Below are positions 24,047 to 32,643 of a stretch of DNA of 62,420 nt, one piece after another. Position numbers and translations under genes: made by a program. Below the pieces are notes generated by a model. It had not been told where the DNA came from. It saw only the letters and a list, made by a program, of their open reading frames with translations, and did no database searches. The stretch spans positions 1-62,420 of the forward strand of contig PMTR01000133.1 of assembly GCA_003167255.1 (NCBI GenBank), read 5' to 3'. The stretch is from Bryobacterales bacterium (lineage in GTDB: Bacteria; Acidobacteriota; Terriglobia; Bryobacterales; Bryobacteraceae). Position 1 is the stretch's first letter, and every line of letters starts with the position of its first letter.

Positions 24047-25798
24047 ATGGCACCCACCCCGGTAACCGCGATATTCGGCGCTGGCTTCACGGTCGCGGTC
24101 GCGATGGCCCTCGGTTTCTTGCTTCTGGGGTGCTTGCGGCTGCAGTTTCACCGGACCGAAGCTGCGCTATTCGCCTTCGTCTCCGGGTCGGCGTGCCTGA
24201 GTCTGGGTGTGTTCTTCCTATGTGTGGTACATCAGGCGCGCCCGATTGCATTCGCCTTCCTGGGAGCGGCGGCCATCGGCTGCGCCATCTGGCAGGCGCG
24301 GAAACAGCCGGAGCGCGCGGCCCTTCCTCAGATGCCGGCAGTGTGGCGCGCCCTGTTCGGTGCGGTCTTTCTGGCATTCTTCGTCTGTTACTTTATTAAT
24401 GGCCTGGCGCCGGAAGTCAGCCCGGATGGCAGCGGTTATCACTTGGGCAACGTCGCCCGGTACGCGCGTAACGCCGGATTCGCCTGGGACTTCCACAGCA
24501 TCTACGCCTCGCTCTCGCAAGGGATGGAGATGTTGTTTCTGGTTGCCTTCAGCTTCGGAAGACACTCCGCCGCGGCGCTGGTCGAGGTGGCTTTCCAGGC
24601 TGTACTGCCGCTCCTGATGGTTTGTTATGGCCGCCGATTCGGCTTGCCGCGCGCGGCTGCTTTTGCGGCTGTCCTTGTTTACGCCTCCCCGGTTGTGGGG
24701 ATCGCGGGATCTTCGGCGTATAACGATGTTAGCGTTGCAACCTTGCTTTTTGCAGTATTTTACTTGCTTCAAGTATGGGATGAGGTAAAATGTACTAATT
24801 TATTGTTTTTTATTGGCTTAATGGTTGGATTTTGCTATGCGCTGAAGTATACGGCCGTGGTCGTGTTACCCTTCGCGACGGTGTTCGTCTGGTGGCGGCG
24901 GGCAGCGCGGCGGGTGCCTGTACTTTTGCTAGGGGCCGCTATCCTCATCACCCCATGGGTTTTACGCAACTGGCTCTGGCTGGGCAATCCGGCCGCCCCG
25001 TTTCTGAATCATTGGTTTCCGAACCCGCACTGGACAGACGCGATGGAGAACAGTTACCTTGCGGGGCTGGCACACTATCCCAAGGTGAAGTCATACTTTG
25101 ATATTCCACTACAACTCACAGTAATTGGTGGTCTTGTTCCTGGCTTCCTTGGCCCCATGTTCCTCTTGGCGCCGATTTCGCTGCTGGCCCTGCGACAACC
25201 TCAAGGCCGCCGCCTGTTGCTGGCCGGCGCGGTGTTCGCGATCCCGGCCTTATTCAATACCGAGGTCCGCTTCCTCATCCCGTCGATTCCATTCCTGGCC
25301 CTGGCGATGGGGCTGGCGCTCGCGAATTCCTGGGGTGTGCTGCCGGTGCTGACGGTATTCCACGCTGTGATTTCCTGGCCGAGTGTCCTCAGTGTGTATT
25401 GCGATCCGAACGCGTGGCGCATCCGCGGCCTGCCGGTGCGCGCCGCGCTGCGCCTCGAACCGGAATCCCATTATATCGCGGCCCATATTGGCGACTATGG
25501 CCTGAAGCCGGCCATCGAACAGGCTGTCCCGAGCGGGGAACGAATCTTCTCCTTTGCCGGACGGCCCGCGGCTTATTTCGACCGCGACATCATTGTAGGG
25601 TACGAATCTTCGCTCGGCGAACAGGTAAGCCAACTGTTGGAGCGGCACGCCACGCAGGAAGTGAAGGCGCTGGGGATTCGCTATTTGTGGATCAACGACT
25701 CCGACGGTCTGGCAGCGGAGATGAGGAGAGATCCGAAGTCTTGGGGCATCAGGCAGTTGGCACAGGCAAATGGAACCACTTTCTACCAGATTGACTAA
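24047..25798 (+). CDS. GT-C-like multi-pass membrane protein
   Basis: The 583-residue protein has about eleven to twelve hydrophobic segments and a soluble C-terminal tail (about residues 465-583). An extracytoplasmic loop after the third or fourth segment carries NGLAPEVSPDGSGYHLGNVARY. That loop has the acidic-residue pattern expected of GT-C glycosyltransferases using lipid-linked sugars, so I infer glycosyl transfer without naming a substrate. Codon use changes sharply at about 24717-24850 and again at about 25085-25135, where AT-rich codons (CVIV, LLFFIGLMVGFCYALKY region) replace the GC-rich background. The next gene follows by 4 bases, suggesting an operon. The ATG at 24047 has no clear Shine-Dalgarno. 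Confidence 0.7.
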   Translation: MAPTPVTAIFGAGFTVAVAMALGFLLLGCLRLQFHRTEAALFAFVSGSACLSLGVFFLCVVHQARPIAFAFLGAAAIGCAIWQARKQPERAALPQMPAVWRALFGAVFLAFFVCYFINGLAPEVSPDGSGYHLGNVARYARNAGFAWDFHSIYASLSQGMEMLFLVAFSFGRHSAAALVEVAFQAVLPLLMVCYGRRFGLPRAAAFAAVLVYASPVVGIAGSSAYNDVSVATLLFAVFYLLQVWDEVKCTNLLFFIGLMVGFCYALKYTAVVVLPFATVFVWWRRAARRVPVLLLGAAILITPWVLRNWLWLGNPAAPFLNHWFPNPHWTDAMENSYLAGLAHYPKVKSYFDIPLQLTVIGGLVPGFLGPMFLLAPISLLALRQPQGRRLLLAGAVFAIPALFNTEVRFLIPSIPFLALAMGLALANSWGVLPVLTVFHAVISWPSVLSVYCDPNAWRIRGLPVRAALRLEPESHYIAAHIGDYGLKPAIEQAVPSGERIFSFAGRPAAYFDRDIIVGYESSLGEQVSQLLERHATQEVKALGIRYLWINDSDGLAAEMRRDPKSWGIRQLAQANGTTFYQID

Positions 25799-25802
25799 GT
25801 AC

Positions 25803-26879
25803 ATGACTTCGGAAGTTCGCTCACCTATCGAGAACCGCTGGCTGACGCGCGCGGCTCGGATCGCGCTGGCGGCGATGGTGGCCGTGTTCATGGGCGAAGC
25901 CTGGCTGGCCGCGGTCCGGCCGATTACTCCGGCGGAAGCCTTGGCGTATGACCGGTTCGTGCGGCCGCCGATGATCGAGACTCTCCACCAGCCCAGCCGC
26001 AACCCGGACGTTCTCTATACCTTGCTGGAAAAGAGGAGCGTCGGGCTGTTCCGCGTTTCCGAGTTTTCCATCCGGCTGCCGGCGGTGCTCGCCGGTGGAT
26101 TGTATCTTTGGGCTATCTGGCGGCTGTCCCGCCGTTCCGTGAGGCTGCTGATAGAGTCCGAAAAGAACATCTTAAGCCGCCGATCAACGCCGATCAACGC
26201 CGATAGACCAGTTCTTTTCAATCCGCGTTCATCGGCGTTCATCGGTGGCCAGCCACGTTTTGGCTTTTTTCAGCAAGCTCATCCTTTACTGGTCCTGCCG
26301 CTGGCCCTCGCGCCCCTGGCATGGCAATGTTTCTCCACCGCAAACGGCTTTGGTTTGGCACTGGCGTTTGCGGCCTGGGCGCTTGATGCCACCCCGAAGA
26401 GGCTCACTTGGGCCGGTGTCTGCTTGGGCCTGGCGGTGGCTTCCCACCTGGCGTTCGCCATCCCGGCCGCGATTCTGGCAGCGATCATCGTGTGGCGCAA
26501 TTTCCGCTGGGATCGGGCAGTGGAAGGCTTCCTGATTCCGGCCTTGGTCACGTCCTTTATGATCCTGGTACTGCCGTTAAGCCTGGCTCGGCACGCGCCA
26601 TCGGTGCCGCCGGAACTGAGTTCGGCCGAGGTGAACGGCGTTCGCGCGGCGGTCGAAGCGCTACGCCGGGAGTGCGGAACGAAGCCAATTCGCGTGGGGA
26701 CGAGCGCCGCGGTGGCTCCGGTGCTGAGCTTCTATCGGTCGCGGTTTCGTCTGGCGAGCTGGCAGTTATCCGATGCCGCCGCCGACTATTATGTGCTGCC
26801 GGAATCCGCCGCCGGGCTCGCCGGTAATGGGCAACTCATTGTGCTATATCGGGATGGTGGCATCGTAGTGACTCGCTAG
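25803..26879 (+). CDS. GT-C-like membrane protein carrying an in-frame repeat element
   Basis: The roughly 358-residue membrane protein is probably related to GT39-type glycosyltransferases. It has an N-terminal membrane segment (IALAAMVAVFMGEAWLAAV), an outside loop with ITPAEALAYDRFVRPP, and further segments such as VLAGGLYLWAIWRLSRR and HPLLVLPLALAPLAWQCF. The ATG at 25803 is chosen because it follows the upstream stop by 4 bases; an ATG at 25770 overlaps that gene. Between the RRSVRLL segment and HPLLVLPL, about 40 residues (positions 119-158) come from a dispersed inverted repeat inserted without breaking the frame. They lie in a predicted loop between membrane spans. Whether the product works is unknown. 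Confidence 0.7.
   Translation: MTSEVRSPIENRWLTRAARIALAAMVAVFMGEAWLAAVRPITPAEALAYDRFVRPPMIETLHQPSRNPDVLYTLLEKRSVGLFRVSEFSIRLPAVLAGGLYLWAIWRLSRRSVRLLIESEKNILSRRSTPINADRPVLFNPRSSAFIGGQPRFGFFQQAHPLLVLPLALAPLAWQCFSTANGFGLALAFAAWALDATPKRLTWAGVCLGLAVASHLAFAIPAAILAAIIVWRNFRWDRAVEGFLIPALVTSFMILVLPLSLARHAPSVPPELSSAEVNGVRAAVEALRRECGTKPIRVGTSAAVAPVLSFYRSRFRLASWQLSDAAADYYVLPESAAGLAGNGQLIVLYRDGGIVVTR
26176..26249. repeat. Inverted repeat inside a coding sequence (CCGATCAACG family)
   Basis: The left arm at 26176-26204 contains two CGATCAACGC words and the right arm at 26221-26249 contains CGTTCATCGGCGTTCATCGG. The arms are inverted copies over 29 bases with about four or five mismatches and a 16-base loop. 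Flanking GAAAAGAAC (left) and GTTCTTTTC (in the loop) are also complementary. From memory, the same ATCGGCGTTCATCGG words recur as dispersed repeats in many bacteria. The whole element is read through in frame by the gene at 25803-26879. Confidence 0.8.
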
Positions 26880-27021
26880 AGCTATGATGGAACACAGCCA
26901 GGGGTGGTGGTTTTCGGCCACCTCAGCAGGCCGGTAACCTCAGAGAATCCATTCATTCCAAAAGAGTTCCGATTTGGCACGCGCCGTGCCATAAGAGCGG
27001 CGTAGTCGACGAGGCTTTGCC

Positions 27022-28929
27022 ATGAAACGCATATTCGATATCCGGTTCTTGGTTTTGACGGGCGCAGTGGTTTGGATGGCCGGTGCGGCGATGCCGGCGC
27101 GCGCCCAGGATCCCGACGATTTGAAGCGCGGCGTAGCCCGCATCAGTTTGATCAATGGGGACGTCTCGGTGCGGCGAGGCGATTCCGGAGAGTGGGTGGC
27201 GGGCGTGATCAACGCTCCCCTGCTGACCGACGATCGCATCGCGACCGGCGCCAATTCCCGATCGGAAGTGGAGTTCGATTCTTCCAATGTGCTGCGCATC
27301 GGCGGCAACGCCGAAGTGCGGCTGGCTCAACTGGAGTCCGGCATTTATCATCTGGAAATCGCGAAAGGCACGGTCACCTACCGTATTTTGCATGCCTCCA
27401 CGTCCAACGCCGAACTGGATACGTCCAGCGTTTCGGTGCGGCCGTCGCGCGAGGGCAGTTACCGGATCAGCGTCAACGAAGCCGGTGAAACCGAGGTTAC
27501 AGCGCGGGCCGGCGACGTGGAAGTCTTCACGCCCCGCGGTTCGCAATGGGTTTATAACGGACAGACCATGATGGCCCGCGGCAGCGCTTCCGACCCGGAA
27601 TTCCAGATGGTGACCGCCCTCTCATACGACGAGTGGGACCGCTGGAATGACACCCGCGATCGCGGTTTGCTGCAATCGACCAGCGCTCAATATGTTCCTC
27701 AGGGCGTCTATGGCACGGAAGATTTGGATAATTCCGGCACCTGGGCCAATGTGGCGCCGTATGGCAACGTCTGGCATCCCACGGTGGTGGCCGCCGGTTG
27801 GTCGCCTTATCGCTATGGCCGCTGGGTTTGGGAAGACTGGTATGGATGGGTGTGGGTGAGCTCCGACTCCTGGGGCTGGGCGCCGTATCACTACGGCCGC
27901 TGGTTCCTGGATGCGGGCTACGGCTGGTGCTGGTACCCCGGCGCGTTCGGCATGCGCCATTATTGGTCGCCGGCGCTGGTTGGGTTTTTCGGATTCGGCC
28001 GCGGAGTGGGCTTTGGCGTCGGATTTGGGTACGGGAATATCGGATGGGTGCCGCTGGCTCCCTTCGAAGCCTTCCGTCCCTGGTGGGGCCGCGGCCTCAA
28101 CGGCGTTGGAAGCTTCAACCGAGGCATTAATGTTACCGGCGTAAGTGTTTCAAACCTTTATAGAAATGCGCGTGTGGCCAATGGCATTGCGGCCGTCAGC
28201 GCGGAGGACTTCCGCAGCGGGCGGTTCGGCAGCATCCAGCGCCTATCGGGAGCGCAGGTGGGCGTGGCGGGGTCGATTCGCGGGCAGATGCCGGTGGGGC
28301 CCAGCGCGGCCAGCCGCCAGTTCTCGGACCGGCAGGCGGCCAACGTTGCGCACACGAGCGACAACATGCATTTCTTCTCGCGCGGACAGCAGACTCCGGC
28401 GCAAACCGGCGGGTCGGCCGGGCAGGGAACTGCCAGCCGCTCTGTGGGCGCAGCTCAGACTCAATCGGGATTCCGCCGGTTTGGCGACCCTGGTGTGAGC
28501 GGCGCAGCCCAGACTTCGCGTCCGGCACAAACGCCGGGCGGCAACCAGACGCCCGCGGCGCGCACCGAAGGCATCCGGCGGTTCGGCGAGCCGGGTTCGA
28601 GCCAACCGGCGGCTCAGCGTCCGGCGACGAACCAGAACCAGCGGACCAACGGCTGGAACTCTTTCGGTACGCCCGGGTCGAGCACGCCGTCACGGCAGCC
28701 GTACAATCCGCCAAGCCAGACCAATCGGACTGACCAGAGGCAGACGCAGACGCCGGGCTCCAGCGCTCCGCGGCAATCGAGTCCGAGCTACAGCGCTCCG
28801 CGGCAACAGCAATCGAGTCCCAGCTATAGCGCGCCGCGTTCCGCACCGGCTTCGAGTGGCGGCGGCGGCGGTGGCCACCCGAGCTCCAGCAGCGGCAGCC
28901 GGGGCGGTGGAGGCGGTCGCCGGCGGTAA
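27022..28929 (+). CDS. FecR-domain protein with Trp/Tyr/Gly-rich middle (DUF6600-like)
   Basis: The 635-residue exported protein has a signal peptide ending AMPARAQ. It is followed by a FecR-type beta domain at about residues 35-180 (ISLINGDVSVRRGDSGEWVAG; IATGANSRSEVEF; ITAGTVTYRI-like). A middle block is very rich in Trp, Tyr and Gly, with repeats of the form YGRWVWEDWYGWVWVSSDSWGWAPYHYGRW, and the last 230 residues are low-complexity Gln/Ser/Pro/Gly with repeated FGEPGSSQ-like units. This layout is common in acidobacteria and Planctomycetes-like cell envelopes. The function is unknown; a structural or surface role is likely. A Shine-Dalgarno GACGAGG precedes the ATG, and an intrinsic terminator follows. 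Confidence 0.85.
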   Translation: MKRIFDIRFLVLTGAVVWMAGAAMPARAQDPDDLKRGVARISLINGDVSVRRGDSGEWVAGVINAPLLTDDRIATGANSRSEVEFDSSNVLRIGGNAEVRLAQLESGIYHLEIAKGTVTYRILHASTSNAELDTSSVSVRPSREGSYRISVNEAGETEVTARAGDVEVFTPRGSQWVYNGQTMMARGSASDPEFQMVTALSYDEWDRWNDTRDRGLLQSTSAQYVPQGVYGTEDLDNSGTWANVAPYGNVWHPTVVAAGWSPYRYGRWVWEDWYGWVWVSSDSWGWAPYHYGRWFLDAGYGWCWYPGAFGMRHYWSPALVGFFGFGRGVGFGVGFGYGNIGWVPLAPFEAFRPWWGRGLNGVGSFNRGINVTGVSVSNLYRNARVANGIAAVSAEDFRSGRFGSIQRLSGAQVGVAGSIRGQMPVGPSAASRQFSDRQAANVAHTSDNMHFFSRGQQTPAQTGGSAGQGTASRSVGAAQTQSGFRRFGDPGVSGAAQTSRPAQTPGGNQTPAARTEGIRRFGEPGSSQPAAQRPATNQNQRTNGWNSFGTPGSSTPSRQPYNPPSQTNRTDQRQTQTPGSSAPRQSSPSYSAPRQQQSSPSYSAPRSAPASSGGGGGGHPSSSSGSRGGGGGRRR

Positions 28930-28968
28930 TCGGTTTCGTTCGTGGAAAGCAGTCAGTTTCTTCCCTTG

Positions 28969-29008
28969 GGCCCGGCCCCCATTCAGCGGGTGGCCGGGCC
29001 ATTTTTTT
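28969..29008 (+). terminator. Intrinsic terminator
   Basis: A hairpin with 9-bp GC arms (GGCCCGGCC at 28969-28977 and GGCCGGGCC at 28992-29000) is followed by a run of seven T residues at 29002-29008. It is well placed to end the FecR gene transcript. Confidence 0.85.
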
Positions 29009-29166
29009 GTTTGGTGGGCTGGGATCTGGCAATAAGTTAACATAATATTCGTTATCGGAAGGCAAGCGAAAAACGAACGCCACCGCGTCTCTCCTGTTAT
29101 GGCCGAGCTATCACCCAAGAATTTAGGCCACTGAGATAAACTCAAGACAAGGAGGCGCCCGCGCCC

Positions 29167-29370
29167 ATGCCCACCAACGCAAGACTCGACCGCATCGAAA
29201 CCAACCTCGAGAAACTAACCCAGGTGACGGGCGCCCTCGCCGCATCCATCACAGCCCACGACGATCAAATAGAAAACCTCCTCCACATCGCCGAGATCCA
29301 GCAACAGCGATGGGACCAACTACAGCGCGAGTGGCAAGCCTATCTCACAACCATCCACCCCCGCCAGTAG
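29167..29370 (+). CDS. Small coiled-coil protein
   Basis: The 67-residue soluble protein is strongly helical with heptad-like hydrophobic spacing (RLDRIETNLEKLTQVTGALA and QIENLLHIAEIQQQRWDQLQ). A good Shine-Dalgarno, AAGGAGGCG, precedes the ATG at 29167. Nothing indicates a specific function. Short coiled-coil proteins of this kind are often small hypothetical proteins in this phylum. Confidence 0.6.
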   Translation: MPTNARLDRIETNLEKLTQVTGALAASITAHDDQIENLLHIAEIQQQRWDQLQREWQAYLTTIHPRQ

Positions 29371-29394
29371 ACAGCCGCCTAATGATCGTTCGAG

Positions 29395-30345
29395 TCATGT
29401 TTCGCGGCCCTGCGGCGATGTCAGCTCCGGGTTCAGGCCCTCGCTGCGGTAGGCCCCCAGGAGCGCTCCCTCGGCGGGGCCGTGGTTGGGCGGGTGACAG
29501 TGGTTCCCTTCCTCGAATTCCGCCAACATCCGAAAACGCTCCAGCAAACGGCCGCTTTGAAAGACACCGCCAACATAGGCAACCTCGACGGCATCGCCAG
29601 CCTGCCAGAGCTGGCCGCGCACGGCGGCGGCCAGCAAGGCCAGATCCTGGGCGGCGCGATCGAGGATTTGTAGCGCCACGGCGTCACCGTTGACTGCGGC
29701 GGCGTCTACCAGCGGAGCGAGGGTGGCGACGCGCGAACGCGGCCACGCAGGACTGTAGAAATCGTGCAACGTCTGATTGGCGCTCCGCGCGCCCGTGGCG
29801 TCGAGCAGCGCCTGGCGCAACCCGGTCGGAGGGCCCCAGCCTTCTTCCATGCGGAGCGCGGCGCGGGTGGCCTGGCGGGCGATATCGAATGCGCCGGCCT
29901 CGTCTCCGAAAACGTAGCCCCAACCGCCCGCGCGCGCCGTACGCCCGGCGGCGTTGCGGCCGAAGGCGATGGATCCGGTGCCGGCGATTACGACGATTCC
30001 CTGCCCCGTGGAGGTGGCTCCAGCGAGCGCCGTGGCGGCGTCGTGCGTCACGAGCAGCCGGCCGGTGCGCAACACCCCGGCGAGGATGGCCTCTTTGTCG
30101 TCGGGCCCGCCGCTCATGCCGAAGCAGGCCGCGCGGAAGGTCACGGTGGCAGCGTCCAGGCCAGCCTCGCGGCAAGCGGTTCCGAGGATCTCCGCGACGG
30201 CCCGCTCGAGCCTGGCGCGGCCCTCGGCGGCAGAGGCATGGTTGCAAGGTCCGCCTTCGCCGCGGCCGATGATGCGGCCGTGCTCATCACCGATCAATGC
30301 GGTTGTCCCGGATTGCCCGCCATCCACGCCCAAGAAGAATTGCAT
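29395..30345 (-). CDS. BadF/BadG-type or N-acetylglucosamine kinase-like ATPase
   Basis: The 316-residue protein has the sugar kinase/Hsp70/actin fold of the BcrAD/BadFG family that includes N-acetylglucosamine kinases. The phosphate-1 loop is FFLGVDGGQSGTTALIGDE. The phosphate-2/adenosine region is GIVVIAGTGSIAFGRNAAG, followed by GWGYVFGDEAGAFDIARQA, which fits the NAGK signature. There is no sign of the Cys-ligated cluster found in true benzoyl-CoA reductase activators, so sugar phosphorylation in the cytosol is more likely. The substrate cannot be read from sequence alone. It is monocistronic, convergent with the small coiled-coil gene. Confidence 0.85.
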   Translation of the reverse strand: MQFFLGVDGGQSGTTALIGDEHGRIIGRGEGGPCNHASAAEGRARLERAVAEILGTACREAGLDAATVTFRAACFGMSGGPDDKEAILAGVLRTGRLLVTHDAATALAGATSTGQGIVVIAGTGSIAFGRNAAGRTARAGGWGYVFGDEAGAFDIARQATRAALRMEEGWGPPTGLRQALLDATGARSANQTLHDFYSPAWPRSRVATLAPLVDAAAVNGDAVALQILDRAAQDLALLAAAVRGQLWQAGDAVEVAYVGGVFQSGRLLERFRMLAEFEEGNHCHPPNHGPAEGALLGAYRSEGLNPELTSPQGRET

Positions 30346-30371
30346 TCCAGTTGGGATTGTAGCAACGGGAC

Positions 30372-30410
30372 AAAAAAGACGTGGGCGGCCGGGTGTTGCC
30401 CCGGCCGCCC
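30372..30410 (-). terminator. Intrinsic terminator for the BON-domain gene
   Basis: A hairpin with perfect 11-bp arms (GGGCGGCCGGG at 30383-30393 and its inverse at 30400-30410) is followed on the minus strand, after five bases, by six T residues (plus-strand A tract 30372-30377). It lies just beyond the stop of the minus-strand BON gene. Confidence 0.8.
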
Positions 30411-30432
30411 AGAGTGGAAGGAGTCTGGCGGG

Positions 30433-31002
30433 TTAAGTCTTTTTGGCGGGCGGTTGCTCTACCTGGAGGTTGTTGACGATGGGGCCGAAGCTCATCCCGG
30501 CGCTACCGGCTCGCAGCCCGGCGAGATCTTTGTCGAATTTGTTGGCCACCATGCCTTCAAGCCGCACGTGGCCGTTCTCGACAATGATGTGGATAGGCGG
30601 CAGCGGTTGCATGGCGTACCGCGTGAAATTGGCGTTGCCGTAGATGGCGCGCGCTACGAGCGCACGCAACCGGTCGTCCTGGGGGGATAACGGCAGCACT
30701 TCGATGCCGTCTTTGATGCCGGTGACCCCCGGCAGGTTGCGGACTATTTTTTCGATGTCCGATTTCTTATAGGGCTGACTTACTGCACCGGTCAGCTCGA
30801 CGGTGCCGTCGGCAACGCGGAAAGTAACATCGTCCCAGATGGTGTACCGGGGGTACATCAGGATCTCATGCCGAACTTTGGCGGCAAGATCGTTATCGGT
30901 GGCGGGCGCGCCGGCGGCCGTTTTGTCAGCCGCAAGGGCCACTCCGGCGCATACCAGCAGCGCCGCAGCCATGAGCGACCGTTCCCACTTTCCGGATTTC
31001 AT
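30433..31002 (-). CDS. Secreted double BON-domain protein
   Basis: The roughly 189-residue protein has a signal peptide (MAAALLVCAGVALAADK) and two BON domains, about residues 38-102 (DLAAKVRHEILMYPRYTIWD) and 108-178 (RALVARAIYGNANFTRYAMQ). BON domains bind lipid or membrane surfaces and often occur in osmotic-stress or outer-membrane maintenance proteins. I place the start at the ATG at 31002, since AGGAGG lies eight bases before it; an upstream ATG at 31020 contains that Shine-Dalgarno inside the frame. It is monocistronic with its own terminator. Confidence 0.85.
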   Translation of the reverse strand: MKSGKWERSLMAAALLVCAGVALAADKTAAGAPATDNDLAAKVRHEILMYPRYTIWDDVTFRVADGTVELTGAVSQPYKKSDIEKIVRNLPGVTGIKDGIEVLPLSPQDDRLRALVARAIYGNANFTRYAMQPLPPIHIIVENGHVRLEGMVANKFDKDLAGLRAGSAGMSFGPIVNNLQVEQPPAKKT

Positions 31003-31135
31003 GTCTCTGTCCTCCTGCATCTACTTACGTATGGGAGGGCGGTCCGGTTAAGGCTGGTTTGTAAAAAGAGAGTAAATGCGAGCGACGGTCGTTTGCAGGG
31101 ATCGTATTAGTTGTCGGTCGGCGTCTTCGCCAGAT

Positions 31136-31158
31136 GTGGGGCAGCCTATTCAGGCTGC
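31136..31158. repeat. REP-like unit, GTGGGGC head
   Basis: Head GTGGGGC is followed directly by the hairpin AGCCTATTCAGGCTGC. The unit lies in the 259-base gap between the TPR gene and the BON gene, which otherwise shows nothing recognisable. It shares head and layout with units at 33742-33769, 36717-36740 and 56006-56074. Confidence 0.65.
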
Positions 31159-31261
31159 GGACCCGCTTTCCAGCGGCTACGGAAATTTCCCCTCGCCGGC
31201 TAGGGGGAACAGGTCCTTGCGCTCACGGGTGTAATCAAGGGCGGAGGACAAGAATCCGTAC

Positions 31262-32641
31262 TTACTTCGACTGGCCGACTTCGGCCGCCTTCCGGCGTTT
31301 TGCCTCTGCCTCGCTATGGTTTCCAAGCAGGTCGAGCGCCTTGCCCCAGTTGTTGTACGCGAGTACGTTTTTTGGATCGAGGCTGGTCGCCTTCTCATAG
31401 AATGGGATGGCCTCCGCATTCTTTCCCTGACTCGCCAGCGCGTAGCCCCAGTTGTTGTATGCGAGCGCGTATTCCGGATCGAGGATGGTCGCCTTTTCGA
31501 AGAATGGGACGGCCTCCGCATTCTTTCCCTGATGCACCAGCGCGTTGCCCCAGTTGTTGTACGCGACCGCGAAGTTTGGATCGACGGGCGGTTTAGCATT
31601 GGCGAATGTTCCGGCGCTGACGTACGGTGACACAGCATCCAGCGCGTATAGGGTGGTCGCCTTCTCGAAGAACGAGATGGCCTCAGCATTCTTTCCCTGA
31701 CTCGACAGCGCGTAGCCCAGGTTGTTGTGCGCGAGCGCGAATTTGGGATCGAGGCAGACGGCTTTCTCGTAGAACGGGATGGCTTCCGCGTTCTTTCCCT
31801 GATTCGACAGCGCGTTGCCCCAGTTGCTATACGCGAGCGCGAGTTTTGGATCGAGGGTGGTCGCCTTCTCGAAGAATGGGATGGCCTCCGCATGTTTTCC
31901 CTGATGTTCCAGAGCATTGCCCCACAGAACGTATGCCTTTGCAATATTCCGGCTGCCCTGTGGCGGACCGCCGATCATTTCGTTCGCGATCTTGATCGCA
32001 TCGGCCCAGTTTTTCGCTTCCAGGCGGTCGCAGCCTAGAAGGTAGGGATTAATCTGACGCAAAATGCCCTCCGCCGCTTTTGTTGCGACTCCGCGTGGGT
32101 CTTCTGCCGGCCCTCCCGTGATCACCAGCGAGTACCTGCCGCGACCGTGTACGAAGCGCAGAATGATCTTCACCTCGGAGTTTGCGGCCTCCGATCCGCT
32201 CGTCAAGGGCAGGACGATAGCTCCACCAATATGCATGGGATCGCGCCTGCATACCTGCTGGGTTACGTCTACCAGTGTCCGGATCCCCAGCCCTGTTCCC
32301 GGCACATTAATATCGGGAACGGGAGACGGATCGGAGGATAGCGCAAGGCTGTCTTTCTCCATTATGGAGTTTGCTTGCACTTCCAGGTCCAGGAGTGCGT
32401 CGGCGATCAGGCGGCTCATCGCTTCGGACGTGAATCCCGCGTCTTCGAAACGTTTTGGTACGTAGAACGAATCGACGATTATGGGATTGTTCAGGAATGC
32501 TTCGTCGAGGATGTACAGCCCCAATGGGAGCAGGAGGGCAGCTATCAGTACCCGCTTCACACTTAGGTGTTCGCGCACGAATCTCCATAAGAGCGCCAGG
32601 GCACTTGGCAACGGGTTCGGCCGTCTCACTTTTTCATTCAT
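31262..32641 (-). CDS. Membrane-anchored TPR protein
   Basis: The 459-residue protein has one N-terminal membrane segment (VLIAALLLPLGLYILDEAF) and a mixed domain to about residue 215. At least five TPR units then follow, each near AYNNWGNALVHQGKNAEAVPFFEKA, with steps of 34 residues. The DNA repeats are near-identical, which points to recent tandem duplication. One unit carries an extra segment of about 20 residues (DAVSPYVSAGTFANAKPP) before the next DPNFAVAYNNW. The role is protein-protein interaction at the membrane face, otherwise unknown. It starts three bases after the nth stop, so the two genes are probably co-transcribed. Confidence 0.8.
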   Translation of the reverse strand: MNEKVRRPNPLPSALALLWRFVREHLSVKRVLIAALLLPLGLYILDEAFLNNPIIVDSFYVPKRFEDAGFTSEAMSRLIADALLDLEVQANSIMEKDSLALSSDPSPVPDINVPGTGLGIRTLVDVTQQVCRRDPMHIGGAIVLPLTSGSEAANSEVKIILRFVHGRGRYSLVITGGPAEDPRGVATKAAEGILRQINPYLLGCDRLEAKNWADAIKIANEMIGGPPQGSRNIAKAYVLWGNALEHQGKHAEAIPFFEKATTLDPKLALAYSNWGNALSNQGKNAEAIPFYEKAVCLDPKFALAHNNLGYALSSQGKNAEAISFFEKATTLYALDAVSPYVSAGTFANAKPPVDPNFAVAYNNWGNALVHQGKNAEAVPFFEKATILDPEYALAYNNWGYALASQGKNAEAIPFYEKATSLDPKNVLAYNNWGKALDLLGNHSEAEAKRRKAAEVGQSK

Positions 32642-32643
32642 CG

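Noticed and set aside
31300-31950. Regular DNA repeats that could be taken for a CRISPR array
   Set aside because: The period is about 102 bases and the repeats translate as TPR units in one continuous reading frame.
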